From Marinoscillum sp965229915 (GTDB lineage Bacteria > Bacteroidota > Bacteroidia > Cytophagales > Cyclobacteriaceae): a DNA stretch of 64,000 bases. The DNA lies in the NCBI RefSeq assembly GCF_965229915.1, contig NZ_CBDDJZ010000001.1, positions 930,001-994,000 on the forward strand. Reading direction: 5' to 3'. The notes under the pieces were generated by a model. It was not told the DNA's origin, ran no database searches, and saw only the letters and a program-made list of their open reading frames with translations. The position numbers were made by a program, and so were the translations under genes. The first letter of the stretch is position 1. Each line of letters starts with the position of its first letter. Below are positions 7,273 through 17,274 of the stretch, piece by piece.

Positions 7273-8277
7273 ATGACTTCAGTTTCAGCGTATCGGTCTC
7301 GCTTCCTCACTTTGGCTATTCCTTTGAGCATTGCAGTGATTGCCGTTCTCATCAAGGCATTGAGTCCTGTTCTGACAGATGAGCTGGCATTCGGGATCAT
7401 TTATGACCTGACTTTAACCAGCCCGCTGCTCTATCTCCTGGTCATTTGGAAAAAGCAAATCCCTAAAATCACAGCTGTGCCCGTTTTTGTGCTAGGTGTA
7501 ATTGTAGCTTCTTTCCTAATCCCTGAAGACCAACAGTTTCACCTGGACATTATCAAAAATTTTGTCCTCCCAATAGTAGAACTCACCGTGATTACGCTGA
7601 TTGTGGTGAAGGTTCGGCAAGCCATCCAACTCTACAAAAAGCAAGATGTCACTACCGATTTCTACTCCCAGTTCCAATCCACGGCAAATGACTTACTGGA
7701 AAACAAAACGTTGGCCAATGTGCTGACGACAGAGGTTTCTATGATCTATTATGCGCTGATCAACTGGAAACGAGAGAAACCAAAAGCCAATGCATTTACC
7801 TACCACAAGGAAAGCGGCACCCTGGCCTTGCTTGGTGCTGTCATTTTGATTTTGCTGGTAGAGACTATAGGTCTGCACTTTTTACTGATCCAATGGAATG
7901 CTATTGTTGCCTGGGTGATTTTTGGCTTGAGTCTTTATACAGTGCTGCAGGTATCGGGGCATGCCAAAGCGATGAAACGACGATTCATTGAAATCACTGA
8001 AGATCAATTGATTCTGAGATATGGACTGTTTGGTGATGGGATTGTTCCTCTGGATACTATCGAGTCCATAACACTCACCAGCAAGGATCTACCTGAAGAC
8101 CATCAACAAGAGGTGGTGCGACTGGCTATGCTTGGTGAGTTGGAAGGATACAACACCATCATATACCTCAAAGAACCCGTAACCATTGCTGGAGCTTATG
8201 GATTGAAGAAAACGGGGACTATATTGCTACTCCATGTGGATGAAAAAGAACGGTTTTTATTGGAACTCAATCATTGA
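7273..8277 (+). CDS. Hypothetical multi-pass membrane protein
   Basis: A 334-residue protein that I do not assign to a family. It has about four hydrophobic segments in the N-terminal third (about 12-110), two more near 178-225, and a soluble C-terminal part of about 110 residues with alternating strands that is compatible with a PH-like fold (about 235-330). The start at 7273 follows a short gap after the preceding gene. Function unknown; the second gene of a three-gene run of membrane proteins. Confidence 0.7.
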   Translation: MTSVSAYRSRFLTLAIPLSIAVIAVLIKALSPVLTDELAFGIIYDLTLTSPLLYLLVIWKKQIPKITAVPVFVLGVIVASFLIPEDQQFHLDIIKNFVLPIVELTVITLIVVKVRQAIQLYKKQDVTTDFYSQFQSTANDLLENKTLANVLTTEVSMIYYALINWKREKPKANAFTYHKESGTLALLGAVILILLVETIGLHFLLIQWNAIVAWVIFGLSLYTVLQVSGHAKAMKRRFIEITEDQLILRYGLFGDGIVPLDTIESITLTSKDLPEDHQQEVVRLAMLGELEGYNTIIYLKEPVTIAGAYGLKKTGTILLLHVDEKERFLLELNH

Positions 8278-8309
8278 ATGAGCATCTTTCGTTTTGATTA
8301 ACTAACATC

Positions 8310-8816
8310 ATGGACGAATTTGTCATCAAAGCAAAACACTATCAGATCGTTATCTCCTTTCTGATTCCAACGATTATCGCCGGAGCTATTCCAAGTGCCA
8401 ATGAAACGATCTACTTGATTAAAAGCATCTTTGTATTCTTACCTTCTGTGGTCTGGATATTTGTTCTTGGCAAATCTCTGAACCGATGTGTGCCCGGTAG
8501 ATATCGATTAAATGAGACCGGACAAACCGTCAGTATTTTTATCTTCGTCATAGCCTATGTCACACTAGTCATGTTCACTGCGGGCATGATCTATTTTACC
8601 GGATTAGCCGCATTTATCCCGTTATTTATCATTGGATGTTACTTGTACCTGTTCTACTTTGCCGCCAAGGCATTGGTCACGGCCGAAAAAGGAAAACCAG
8701 CTTCATTTGGTGAGTTTTTCGGAGAAATGATTCTATTTATCTTCTCCATTTTGGGTGTGTGGGTATTCCAACCGAGAGCCAATAAGCTTTGGAAGGCCAA
8801 TCAAGATAAATATTGA
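8310..8816 (+). CDS. Hypothetical four-helix membrane protein
   Basis: A 168-residue protein with about four membrane segments (about 12-28, 40-56, 75-97, 100-118) and a final hydrophobic stretch near 140-153. No family was recognised. It follows the preceding membrane-protein gene by 32 bp and ends directly against the stop codon of the convergent AI-2E-type transporter, with no base between the two genes. Confidence 0.7.
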   Translation: MDEFVIKAKHYQIVISFLIPTIIAGAIPSANETIYLIKSIFVFLPSVVWIFVLGKSLNRCVPGRYRLNETGQTVSIFIFVIAYVTLVMFTAGMIYFTGLAAFIPLFIIGCYLYLFYFAAKALVTAEKGKPASFGEFFGEMILFIFSILGVWVFQPRANKLWKANQDKY

Positions 8817-9899
8817 TTAACCCAGCTCCTTGCCAGTCTTTTTATCCATCAGCCGAACGAAGAATCCAGCATCTGCCACATGCTCCAGGATCACTTTGAT
8901 GAGGAAGGTCATCGGTACGGAGAGCAGCATGCCCGCGGTACCCCACATAAATGCCCAAAAAACCAAGCTAAATAGCACCGTCACGGTGTTGATGGATAAG
9001 GAATCTCCGGTCATCTTGGGCTCTACGATACTGCCCATCGTCAGCTGGATGGCTTCCAGGCAGATAAACAAAAAGACAAACTCTGAGACACTCTCAGCAG
9101 TCAATCCTCCGATGAGCAATGGCGGCACAATGGCTATCAAAGAACCGACATAAGGAATGTAGTTGAGCACAAAGGCTAAAATCCCCCAGAGCAAAGCATA
9201 TTGAATGCCGAAAAACCAGCTAATCAGACCAATCCCCAACCCGGTGAGCAAACTAACTATGGTTTTCACCTTGATGTAAATACTAATGGAATCCTTCACT
9301 CTTCGGAAGGTTTCTGATGCCACAGAATGCTCATCACCGTTTTTACCCATGATGTAATCAATTACTTTTTCGTACTCAGCAATGGCCCCCAACAGGCCAG
9401 CGAAGTACAAAATGGTCATGAGCAACTCGGTGGCAAACCCGCTCAACGTGTTGAGGAATGAACCCGACATGGACAAAACCTTATCTGTCGGCACCACACG
9501 AGATAAATATTCCTTCAACTCATCCTCTTTGAGTTCTGAGCCTACAAATCGCGTTACTTCATCGATGATCGGTTTCAGCTCAGCTGTCACTCCTGAGAGA
9601 ATGGTCTCCCGATTGGAGATGAAGCTACTGACCGCATTGTAAAAGATAAAACCAAGTCCGAGGAATACGATGACAGAAACGATGGTTGTGAGAACTACAC
9701 TTAGATTCAGTGAAAACTTCCTGCGAAACAGATCTACCAGTGGCTGCAAGAGAATAGCGAAAAACAAGGCAAATGCCAGCGGTACAAATAGGTCACTGAG
9801 AATCTTCAACAGGTAGAGAATAACAATGCCTAAAAAGACTACCAGAATGTTTTTGATCACCCGCAGTGAGCGGGCCACGTCATCGTTAATTTCACTCAT
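8817..9899 (-). CDS. AI-2E family transporter
   Basis: A 360-residue membrane protein of the AI-2E transporter (PerM/TqsA-like) family. It shows paired N-terminal helices (about 15-75), a large polar central loop (about 95-165), and a C-terminal block of helices with WGILAFVLNYIPYVGSLIAI (about 237-256) and the conserved EPKMTGDSLSI segment (about 290-300). Members export signalling molecules or act as Na+/H+ antiporters, so the annotation does not imply autoinducer-2 here. It stands alone on the minus strand. Confidence 0.88.
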   Translation of the reverse strand: MSEINDDVARSLRVIKNILVVFLGIVILYLLKILSDLFVPLAFALFFAILLQPLVDLFRRKFSLNLSVVLTTIVSVIVFLGLGFIFYNAVSSFISNRETILSGVTAELKPIIDEVTRFVGSELKEDELKEYLSRVVPTDKVLSMSGSFLNTLSGFATELLMTILYFAGLLGAIAEYEKVIDYIMGKNGDEHSVASETFRRVKDSISIYIKVKTIVSLLTGLGIGLISWFFGIQYALLWGILAFVLNYIPYVGSLIAIVPPLLIGGLTAESVSEFVFLFICLEAIQLTMGSIVEPKMTGDSLSINTVTVLFSLVFWAFMWGTAGMLLSVPMTFLIKVILEHVADAGFFVRLMDKKTGKELG

Positions 9900-10064
9900 T
9901 GATTCTAGAACGGTTCTACAGCCAAAATCTTATCTGATTTGACCTCTGCAATTATCGCTAAAAAGTAATAGAGCTGGCACATCATCAACCATCGAATCTG
10001 AATTTATTCAAACAATTGCATTATTTATCAGGTTATGTATTTGATTATCAAATAGTTGAAAATT

Positions 10065-10364
10065 ATGGACCGAGATAAAATCAAACATAAAGCAAAGGAA
10101 AAAATTGATGACATATTCAATAATCTGGATGAGTTGGAAGCTTCGGCTACTTACATAACCGCTGATCAGAAAAAGAAATGGCAACAAGAAATGAGCAATC
10201 TGGACAAATCCAAAGATACGATCAAGTCACTCTACGACAGTTTATTGGATGCAACAGATGATTCTTTTGACCATCTACAAAAGGCATTTGATCAAATGGC
10301 TGGAGTGATGAAAAATCGCTTATCTGCGATCAAAGAAGAATACAAAGAGGCTGTAGAGGCGTAA
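10065..10364 (+). CDS. Small helical hypothetical protein
   Basis: A 99-residue, highly charged, almost wholly helical protein rich in Lys, Asp and Glu with regular hydrophobic spacing, probably a coiled coil or helical bundle. ATG at 10065 is preferred to an in-frame TTG at 10056. No signal peptide, membrane segment or catalytic motif is visible. Similar small helical proteins in bacteria are often stress-related, but nothing here proves that. A good terminator follows. Confidence 0.65.
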   Translation: MDRDKIKHKAKEKIDDIFNNLDELEASATYITADQKKKWQQEMSNLDKSKDTIKSLYDSLLDATDDSFDHLQKAFDQMAGVMKNRLSAIKEEYKEAVEA

Positions 10365-10393
10365 GAAAAGTATAGGTTGTGGAAAGCCTCTGC

Positions 10394-10427
10394 AAAGCAG
10401 ATGACCATTTGGTTATCTGCTTTTTTT
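10394..10427 (+). terminator. Intrinsic terminator
   Basis: A hairpin of AAAGCAGATGACC (10394-10406) against GGTTATCTGCTTT (10411-10423), with one G-U pair and a 4-nt loop, runs into a T-tract ending at 10427. It closes the gene for the small helical protein 30 bp upstream. Confidence 0.85.
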
Positions 10428-11289
10428 GGATCAAGCAATATTTCTGTGGTTTACTGCTTTTTTGAATAAAATTGAGGTTGAACCAATTAGATCATTCGGT
10501 TTAGGAATACTGTATATTTCTTTGGCTTTGTCTTCAAGTCTAGCCCAGTGCTCACAAATTCTTTAATCTTACTTTTCCATTGATGAAAAGTAAGCAAAAA
10601 TCTAGGCTGCGTACATTTCTTAACGCTTTTCCAATCCAAAAATTAGCGAATAAAAGAAACTCGCCATTTCGTTTATTATATAGCGATATAATGAGATTAC
10701 GGCTCAGACAGTCTTTTATTCGTAAATCCAATTTTTGTCTCGGAAAACCTAAAATGAACGAATGCCCGTCCCCAATAAATACTATCATCCCACAGGTTTC
10801 GGATTGATCCCTTTTTTTTGCTCCACATAAAAGCCAGATTACTTCAAAACAAAAAGGGTAGCTACCCATATGATAGGATAGCTACCCTTTCCATTTAATG
10901 CAGGACCGTAGCCCGTCATTCAATGCCAAACTACAGTTCAAAAACAGGAAAGAGCCCTCCTCTGGAGTATCCAAATTCTTCTCTTACCACCTCGATATTG
11001 CCACGCTATGATCAGCCTTAGCTTCTGATAACTTTTGCGCTACCGACAGAAACTCTCGTTTCGTTTTCTATCTCTTGTTTGGTATCTCTAAGGTAGACTC
11101 ATTTCTCTTCCATTCCAATAATTTACCTCCCTGGTTTCCCACAAGTTTTGCACCTAATTATACCATAGTTGTGCACCTGGTTATCAACACTTTAAGGTTA
11201 AAAAATGCTAAAAAGATAACCGCTGACATAAAAAGCGCAACCTAAGGTGTCTGGATGTAGTGTATTGTCACAATCAAACTAACGGACTA
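10428..11289. other. Gene-less stretch with hairpins and a probable decayed sequence
   Basis: About 860 bp with no convincing gene. It holds a perfect 10-bp hairpin (10568-10577 with 10585-10594), and overlapping open frames on both strands (about 10552-10869) whose translations are rich in Lys/Arg/Ser and look like a degenerate or non-coding repeat common in this group rather than a protein. A second strong hairpin is at 10853-10890. From 10900 to 11289 I see no feature except the upstream region of the next gene. Confidence 0.45.
10853..10890. terminator. Strong symmetrical hairpin, terminator-like
   Basis: A perfect 12-bp stem, AAAGGGTAGCTA (10853-10864) with TAGCTACCCTTT (10879-10890), encloses a 14-nt loop. 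The arms end in A- and T-runs, as in bidirectional terminators. It is far from any confident gene end, which supports the idea that a gene nearby has decayed. Confidence 0.5.
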
Positions 11290-13666
11290 ATGATCAAAAA
11301 CTACCTCAAAATCACCGCGCGGCATTTGCTGAGGCAGCCGGGCTACACGACACTCAATATTTTAGGCCTGACCATCGGCATTGTATCCTCACTGCTCATC
11401 GTACTCTATCTGTACCATGAGATTAGCTTCGACAATCAACACTCGAAAGCAGATCGAATATACCGCATCTCATCAGACATAAAGGAACCGGATAATGCTT
11501 TTAGGTGGGCAGTGACTCAATTTCCACTCGGCCGTACGGTGAAAAATGAGTTTTCAGAAGTAGCACAATATGTTCGATTTATTGGAAATGGCCGGACGCG
11601 TTTTCAACGTGAAGATATGAGCTACTACGAAGAGGATATTTTCATGGTAGACAGCACCGTGTTCAATGTCTTCGACTATCAACTCCTATCTGGCAATCCC
11701 CAAACCGCGCTTCAAGGGCCCAATTCCATCGTTATCAGCCAGTCAATGGCTGAAAAGATCTTCAAAGGTGAAAATCCAATTGGTCAGATGTTAAAAACAG
11801 ACCGCAGCTCCCTTGAAGTAACTGGAGTATACCAGGACATTCCCACCAACTCACATATCCGACCCAATGCAATGATTTCTGCAAGTAACCGTAGATCGCA
11901 ATAACTCCCAAAGCTGGGGAGGATTTGGGATATACACGTATGTACTGGTTCAAGAAGGAACTGACATATCAACCCTGGAAACCAAGCTAAACGATATCAT
12001 CATCAAGCAGTATGTCGCCACCATTTTTGATCAATTTGACATCAAAGTCAGGTATGAACTGATCAACATCAAGGACATCCATCTCTATTCTACTTTTGAA
12101 GGTGAACCCGAAGCACTCGGCAATATCAAATACATCTACATATTTGGAGCAGTGGCGGTATTTTTAATTTTGATCGCCAGCATCAACTACATGAATCTCT
12201 CCACTGCCAGATCGATGAAAAGGGCTTTGGAAGTAGGCATCAGGAAAGTAATGGGAGCGCAACGCCCCATGCTCATTCGTCAATTCATGACCGAGTCTAT
12301 CCTGCTGACTATTGCCTCACTTCTGATTAGCCTTATACTGATCATCATTCTGGTCCCAATACTCAACTCCAGACTTCAAACCTCCATGTCATTGACTAGC
12401 CTGGGCGACCCTTTGGTCATTTTGGCTATTGTCATCATGCTGTTAATCACTGGCGTACTCAGCGGAAGCTACCCTGCCTTTTATCTGTCAGCCTTCAAGC
12501 CGGCGGCAGTTTTGAAAGGCAAGGGAAGCAAATCTGGCAACAAAGTACTGCGTAGCACCCTGGTGACCATACAGTTTGCCATTTCCATGTTTATGCTCAT
12601 TGGCACACTAGTGATCTATGATCAAATGCAGTACCTGCGACAAAAGGATCTGGGGTTTGACAAGGAAAAAGTACTGCGCATAGTGCTGGACAATCAGAAT
12701 GCCCGTGAAAAGTGGTCCGTTCTCAAAAACCGGTTGCTGCAAGATCCGAATATAAAGGACGCGGCTACAGCTACCACCTCCCCCGGACGTGGGTTTGGTA
12801 AAAATGTGATGCTGGTGGAAACCAACGAGGGTGTGATGGAAGACTATGGGGTGGACTCTTACGGCATAGATTACGACTATTTGCCCGTGCTGGGGATAGA
12901 GCTTACTGAGGGGAGAAACATTGATCCAAAGTATCCAACAGACACTGCATCAGCCGTACTGGTCAACGAAGCTATGGTGGCCAGAATGGGTTGGGATACC
13001 GCCATTGGAAAACGATTCCAATTTGATGGGGACAGCACCAAATATCACCACGTAATCGGAGTGGTGAAAGACTTCCACCAACGATCTCTATATGATCCGA
13101 TAGAAGCTCTCCTATTCATCCCTAGCCTGAACAACTCCAATGCGCTGATTAAAATTGGTGGCGATGTAGCAGCAGGCATCAGCTTCATAGAGCAAGCCTG
13201 GTCAGAAGTCTTCCCCAACAAACCTTTTGAATACAGCTTTCTCGATCAGGACTTCATGGAGCAATATGAAGCAGATCAGCTAAGAGGTAGTCTGTTCTTA
13301 GGTTTTTCTATCATGATGATCGTCATATCTTGCCTCGGCTTGCTGGGTCTGGCCTCCTTCATCGCAGAGCAGCGCACCAAAGAGATCAGTATCCGAAAAG
13401 TACTCGGAGCTGAAGTTTCGGGTCTGGTCTCTCTCCTGGTGAGAGACTTCCTCCTGCTGGTGATCGTCGGTGCTATACCAGCATTTGGTATTGCCTATTA
13501 CTTCATGAACGAGTGGCTTTCAACTTTCGAATACCACGTAAATATGAACTACTTCCTTTACTTCCTGGTGCTTCTTGTCATAGGTGGTGTTACCATCCTG
13601 ACCACTGGTTATCACGCGCTACGAGCCGCCACAAGCAATCCGGCGGACAATTTGAAGTATGAGTGA
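11290..13666 (+). pseudogene. FtsX/MacB-type ABC transporter permease, frameshifted
   Basis: The region encodes a permease of the Bacteroidota FtsX/MacB type: an N-terminal membrane helix after MIKNYLKITARHLLRQPGYT, a large extracytoplasmic MacB_PCD domain, a three-helix FtsX block, a second periplasmic domain and a last FtsX block with EISIRKVLGAEVSGLVSLL near the end. Two open frames (11290-11904 and, in the next frame, from before 12152 to 13666) together span 2377 nt, exactly one base more than 792 codons. The shift lies at about 11884-11890 (AGTAACC), where dropping one A restores a continuous protein of about 791 residues. This is a pseudogene, a very recent mutation or a sequencing error. 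No ATPase gene is adjacent. Confidence 0.85.
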
Positions 13667-13767
13667 CGAAAAAGAGAATGGTACGAGAAACCGGTCAAAC
13701 CAAAATTTGGTCGGTTTCTTTTTGACTGAATCCTTTCGTTTGTAAATTCTATTACTACTTTATAGTA

Positions 13768-14685
13768 ATGAAGCAACTTATAGTACTCCTGGCAGTTGCG
13801 ATCTCACTCAAGGTCACTGCTCAGAAACAAGTGGTTATCACCATAGACGACCTCATCAGTAATGGCCCATTCCGTGACCTGGCCCATATCCAACAGGTCA
13901 ACCGACAAGTGCTAGATACAGCACTTAAATACGATGTACCCGTTATTGGATTCGTGAACGAAGGCAAGCTTTTCCGAGAAGGTGAAGAACAGGATCGTAA
14001 ACAAATACTGAAAGACTGGCTGGAAGCTGGAATGGACCTGGGCAATCATACCTACAGCCACCCGTCACTGTACAATACTCCGCTAGATGATTACAAAGAA
14101 GAGGTCCTCAAAGGTGGTATTTATACCTCATCTGTACTAGAAGACGCTGGCAGTAAAATGCGGTATTTCAGACACCCTTACCTGAATACCGGACCTGATA
14201 GCACCACACGTGCATCTTTTGAGGCTTTTCTCGCAGCGGAGGGCTACACCATAGCTCCTGTCACGGTGGAGAGTAGCGATTATGTATTCAATAAGCTGTA
14301 TGCTAATGCCGTACTGGAAGGAGATACTGCAGAAATGAAAGTTGTGGGTGAGACTTATGTCAGTCATACACTTAGGATGTTTGACTGGATGGAAGCAGTC
14401 GCTGACACAGTGGTAGGACGGGCTATCCCGCACACTTACCTCTGCCATGTCAACCCACTCAATGCCAATTATCTCGGAGCTATCTACCAGGGACTAATAG
14501 ATAAGGGCTATGAATTCATTACCCTGGAAAAAGCATTGGAGGATGAAGCCTATAGCAAAACGGATTACCACATCGGGCAGTGGGGTGTGAGCTGGCTGTA
14601 TCGCTGGGACAAAGGAAACGTGCAAAAATGGCTAATGACTGAACCAGCGATTGATCCTGAGATCCTCAGAAAGTACCAGGAATAG
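13768..14685 (+). CDS. Exported polysaccharide deacetylase-like protein
   Basis: A 305-residue protein with a signal peptide (1-19, ending TAQ) and a NodB/carbohydrate-esterase-4-like domain. Visible motifs are VVITIDDL with D27/D28, NHTYSHPS with metal-binding H94 and H98, and FRHPYLNTG near 134-142. Such enzymes remove acetyl groups from peptidoglycan or other N-acetylated glycans using a divalent metal. The substrate is unknown. The protein is likely periplasmic or secreted. It stands alone between the frameshifted permease and a repeat patch. Confidence 0.85.
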   Translation: MKQLIVLLAVAISLKVTAQKQVVITIDDLISNGPFRDLAHIQQVNRQVLDTALKYDVPVIGFVNEGKLFREGEEQDRKQILKDWLEAGMDLGNHTYSHPSLYNTPLDDYKEEVLKGGIYTSSVLEDAGSKMRYFRHPYLNTGPDSTTRASFEAFLAAEGYTIAPVTVESSDYVFNKLYANAVLEGDTAEMKVVGETYVSHTLRMFDWMEAVADTVVGRAIPHTYLCHVNPLNANYLGAIYQGLIDKGYEFITLEKALEDEAYSKTDYHIGQWGVSWLYRWDKGNVQKWLMTEPAIDPEILRKYQE

Positions 14686-14798
14686 GTTTTTAAGTTTGAC
14701 GTTTTTAAGTTTGACGTTTTAGGTTCTAATTGACCTACACCCCAACACAAAGACCCAAAACCCACTTAGAACTTAAAACCTAAAACCTAAAACTTAAG
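14686..14798. repeat. Tandem 15-bp repeat and complementary A-rich array
   Basis: GTTTTTAAGTTTGAC occurs twice in tandem (14686-14700, 14701-14715), with a partial third copy. About 40 bp later comes an A-rich array of AAAACCT units (within 14766-14798) that is complementary to the GTTTTAGGTTCTAA part. The two halves can fold into a long imperfect hairpin, directly after the deacetylase stop codon. It may serve as a terminator or be simple drift repeat. Confidence 0.6.
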
Positions 14799-14884
14799 GC
14801 ACCTGAACTAAATGACTGCCAAGCGACCTTTCATCCTAAACATCGACTTATTTTTACCGTTAGGTAAGTCTACGCTTAATCGCT

Positions 14885-15718
14885 ATGAAAGAATCATTCA
14901 TCAAGAAAATATACGACTCCCACCAGGAGTACACCAAAATACCCACGAAAGCCGCTATTATTAGCTTCTTCAATGAACTACTGGGGGTGCTATTTCCTGA
15001 TTTTTCGAGTCATCGGATGGAATCCGAGAAGCAAGTGGAGCAAATCCTGACTAGTCTCCAGCAGAAAATGCGGGATGTACTGCTTAGAAACATCGCTTTG
15101 GAAGGGGAAACACAAGAAGAAGTTATCGAAGCTTTTTTTGACAGCCTGCCCACGCTTTACAATCGATTAGAAAAAGACATAGAGGCCATGTATGCCGGTG
15201 ACCCGGCTGCCACTGATCACTCGGAAATCATTCGCTCTTATCCCGGGTTTTATGCCATTGCGTCTTATCGTTTGGCCCATGAGCTAGCACTACTAGGCGT
15301 TAAAAACATTCCCAGGATCATTACCGAGCACGCCCACAGCAAAACGGGAATCGACATTCACCCCAATGCCATTATTGGAGAATACTTCTGCATTGACCAT
15401 GGTACGGGCATTGTTATAGGCGAAACGACCATCATTGGCAAACACGTGAAGATCTACCAGGGAGTCACGTTAGGAGCACTGAGTGTGGATAAAAAAGACG
15501 CCAAGGTGAAGCGTCACCCGACCATCGAAGACCATGTGGTGATCTACGCCGGAGCGACTATCCTGGGAGGAAAAACCCGCATTGGTAAAAACTCCACGGT
15601 AGGTGGTAACGTCTGGCTCACCAAAAGCATACCGGCAAACTCCCGAGTGTATTACAAGGTATCTCTGCACGACGAATCTGAGGATAAGTCCGAAATGATC
15701 GTGGTAAAACAAGCTTAG
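14885..15718 (+). CDS. cysE: Serine O-acetyltransferase
   Basis: A 277-residue enzyme that makes O-acetylserine from serine and acetyl-CoA, the first step of cysteine synthesis. After a helical N-terminal domain (about 1-145) comes a left-handed beta-helix of hexapeptide repeats with the family marks GIDIHPNAIIGEYFCIDHG (about 157-175; catalytic His and Asp) and GETTIIGKHVKIYQGVTLGA (about 180-199). The length and N-terminal domain match the EpsC/SAT type found in Bacteroidota. It lies 12 bp before cysM, so the two form a cysteine operon. Confidence 0.92.
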   Translation: MKESFIKKIYDSHQEYTKIPTKAAIISFFNELLGVLFPDFSSHRMESEKQVEQILTSLQQKMRDVLLRNIALEGETQEEVIEAFFDSLPTLYNRLEKDIEAMYAGDPAATDHSEIIRSYPGFYAIASYRLAHELALLGVKNIPRIITEHAHSKTGIDIHPNAIIGEYFCIDHGTGIVIGETTIIGKHVKIYQGVTLGALSVDKKDAKVKRHPTIEDHVVIYAGATILGGKTRIGKNSTVGGNVWLTKSIPANSRVYYKVSLHDESEDKSEMIVVKQA

Positions 15719-15730
15719 AAAGAGTAAAAC

Positions 15731-16609
15731 ATGAAACTATTTGACCTGATAGGCAATACGCCACTCGTTGAAATTACCCGCATCAATAAAAACCCGGAAG
15801 TCAAAATCTATGGAAAGCTGGAGGGTCAAAACCCTGGTGGAAGTGTAAAAGATCGTGCGGCTTATGGTATGATCACTGAAGCACTGAAACGCGGAGACAT
15901 TAAGAAAGGCGATAAACTGGTGGAGGCTACCAGCGGCAACACTGGGATCGCTCTGGCGATGATTGCTCAGTCTGCCAGTTTGCACATGACCTTGTTAATG
16001 CCTGAGAATAGTACCAAAGAACGGATTCAGGCGATGAAAGCCTATGGTGCGGAAGTCATCCTCACTCCTGCCGAAAAAACCATCGAGTATTCAAGAGAGC
16101 TTGCCGAAGAGATGGCAGCCAATGAAGGTTACTACATGCTGAACCAGTTTGCCAACCCGGATAACTATGGCATGCACTACAAGACCACAGGACCAGAGAT
16201 CTGGCGAGATACCAAAGGGAAAGTCACACACTTTGTTTCTGCTATGGGTACTACTGGCACCATCATGGGCGTGTCCAAGTACCTGAAGGAACAGAATAAG
16301 GGTATTCAGATCGTTGGTACGCAACCCACCGAAGGCTCTTCTATCCCAGGTATCCGACGATGGTCTCCGGAGTTCTTACCCAAGATCTTTGACCCTGCAC
16401 GAGTGGACCAGGTGATCGATGTAAGTGAGGACAATGCCAGACTCATGGCACGGAGACTGGCTAAAGAAGAAGCGATACTTTCTGGTATGAGTAGCGGTGG
16501 AGCGCTGACTGCTGCACTGCAAGTGGCCGCAACCATTGACCAGGGAGTAATTGTATTTATAGTATGTGATACAGGCGAACGCTACCTGAGCTCTGGGCTG
16601 TTCGATTAG
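15731..16609 (+). CDS. cysM: Cysteine synthase B
   Basis: A 292-residue PLP enzyme that combines O-acetylserine with sulfide (or thiosulfate in CysM-type enzymes) to give cysteine. The PLP lysine is K40 in GGSVKDRAA, and the substrate-binding loop TSGNTGIA lies near 64-71. The length (292) and sequence resemble CysM rather than the longer CysK, although CysK activity cannot be excluded. It follows cysE by 12 bp. Its stop overlaps by 4 bp the stop of the convergent lipoprotein gene. Confidence 0.9.
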   Translation: MKLFDLIGNTPLVEITRINKNPEVKIYGKLEGQNPGGSVKDRAAYGMITEALKRGDIKKGDKLVEATSGNTGIALAMIAQSASLHMTLLMPENSTKERIQAMKAYGAEVILTPAEKTIEYSRELAEEMAANEGYYMLNQFANPDNYGMHYKTTGPEIWRDTKGKVTHFVSAMGTTGTIMGVSKYLKEQNKGIQIVGTQPTEGSSIPGIRRWSPEFLPKIFDPARVDQVIDVSEDNARLMARRLAKEEAILSGMSSGGALTAALQVAATIDQGVIVFIVCDTGERYLSSGLFD

Positions 16610-17145
16610 TCTTCCGACGCTACCAGGCTGATGGCTACATTAAATTTCCCATCATCTATTTCTTTGACTCTTCCGGTACGGGTGCGAATGGTCCCTTTGA
16701 CTTCACCACTGATCACCTGATCTTCATACTCCAGCACAGTCACTTCCAGGTCCTCAAAAGTGACTCCAATGAAGTTGACATTATCTTCTGGCCCAAACAT
16801 CATTTCTACAGATTCATTTCGGTCAACCAACTGCAACTCAGCATACCCATCTGATTGTGTACTAGACATAGTTAGCGGAAAAGTCTGTTGGTCCAATCGG
16901 GAGTCTAAAATGTGTAATTCACAGTAAAACAGGTTTCCACCAAGCACGATGGACAGTTGATCCTGATTCGGTCCGGTGATATACGAATTGAAAACTCCCA
17001 TATCTTCATGAAAGAGGTATTCCTCGTCATCTATGGTGAGGTACACATAGTATTCAGGCAGGATGAGCTCTTGCTCTTCCAGACTTACATGATCACAGGC
17101 TACCAGTGCTATCAAGGTCAGAGAATAAAGAATGGAAGCTTTCAT
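16606..17145 (-). CDS. Hypothetical lipoprotein
   Basis: A 179-residue protein with a lipoprotein signal ending LVAC (cysteine at about 17), then a beta-rich domain. An ATG at 17145 is preferred to an in-frame TTG at 17154. The composition (many Asp/Glu, alternating hydrophobics) suggests a small outer-membrane-anchored beta-sandwich. No named family was recognised. The gene is single and convergent with cysM. Confidence 0.7.
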   Translation of the reverse strand: MKASILYSLTLIALVACDHVSLEEQELILPEYYVYLTIDDEEYLFHEDMGVFNSYITGPNQDQLSIVLGGNLFYCELHILDSRLDQQTFPLTMSSTQSDGYAELQLVDRNESVEMMFGPEDNVNFIGVTFEDLEVTVLEYEDQVISGEVKGTIRTRTGRVKEIDDGKFNVAISLVASED

Positions 17146-17274
17146 CGGGTCCAAATTAGGGTTTTCCAGTAGAAGTTAGTCAAATGCTGCTTTTTAGAGG
17201 TAACGGCTCCTGAGTTTCAGTGGTTACACTCACTGGAGTGCTCACTGCTGATCATCAGCAGGATCCTAGAGTTA

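Noticed and set aside
10552..10869. Overlapping open frames on both strands (75-105 codons).
   Set aside because: Composition is Lys/Arg/Ser-rich with no signal, domain or start context, and both strands are equally open. Treated as non-coding or decayed.
11884..11890. Programmed frameshift in the permease gene.
   Set aside because: No slippery heptamer or downstream stimulatory structure is evident, and this family is not known to use frameshifting.
14686..14798. The 15-bp tandem repeat as an operator array.
   Set aside because: It lies after a gene, is simple AT-rich sequence and pairs with a later A-rich array, so a terminator or drift repeat is more likely.
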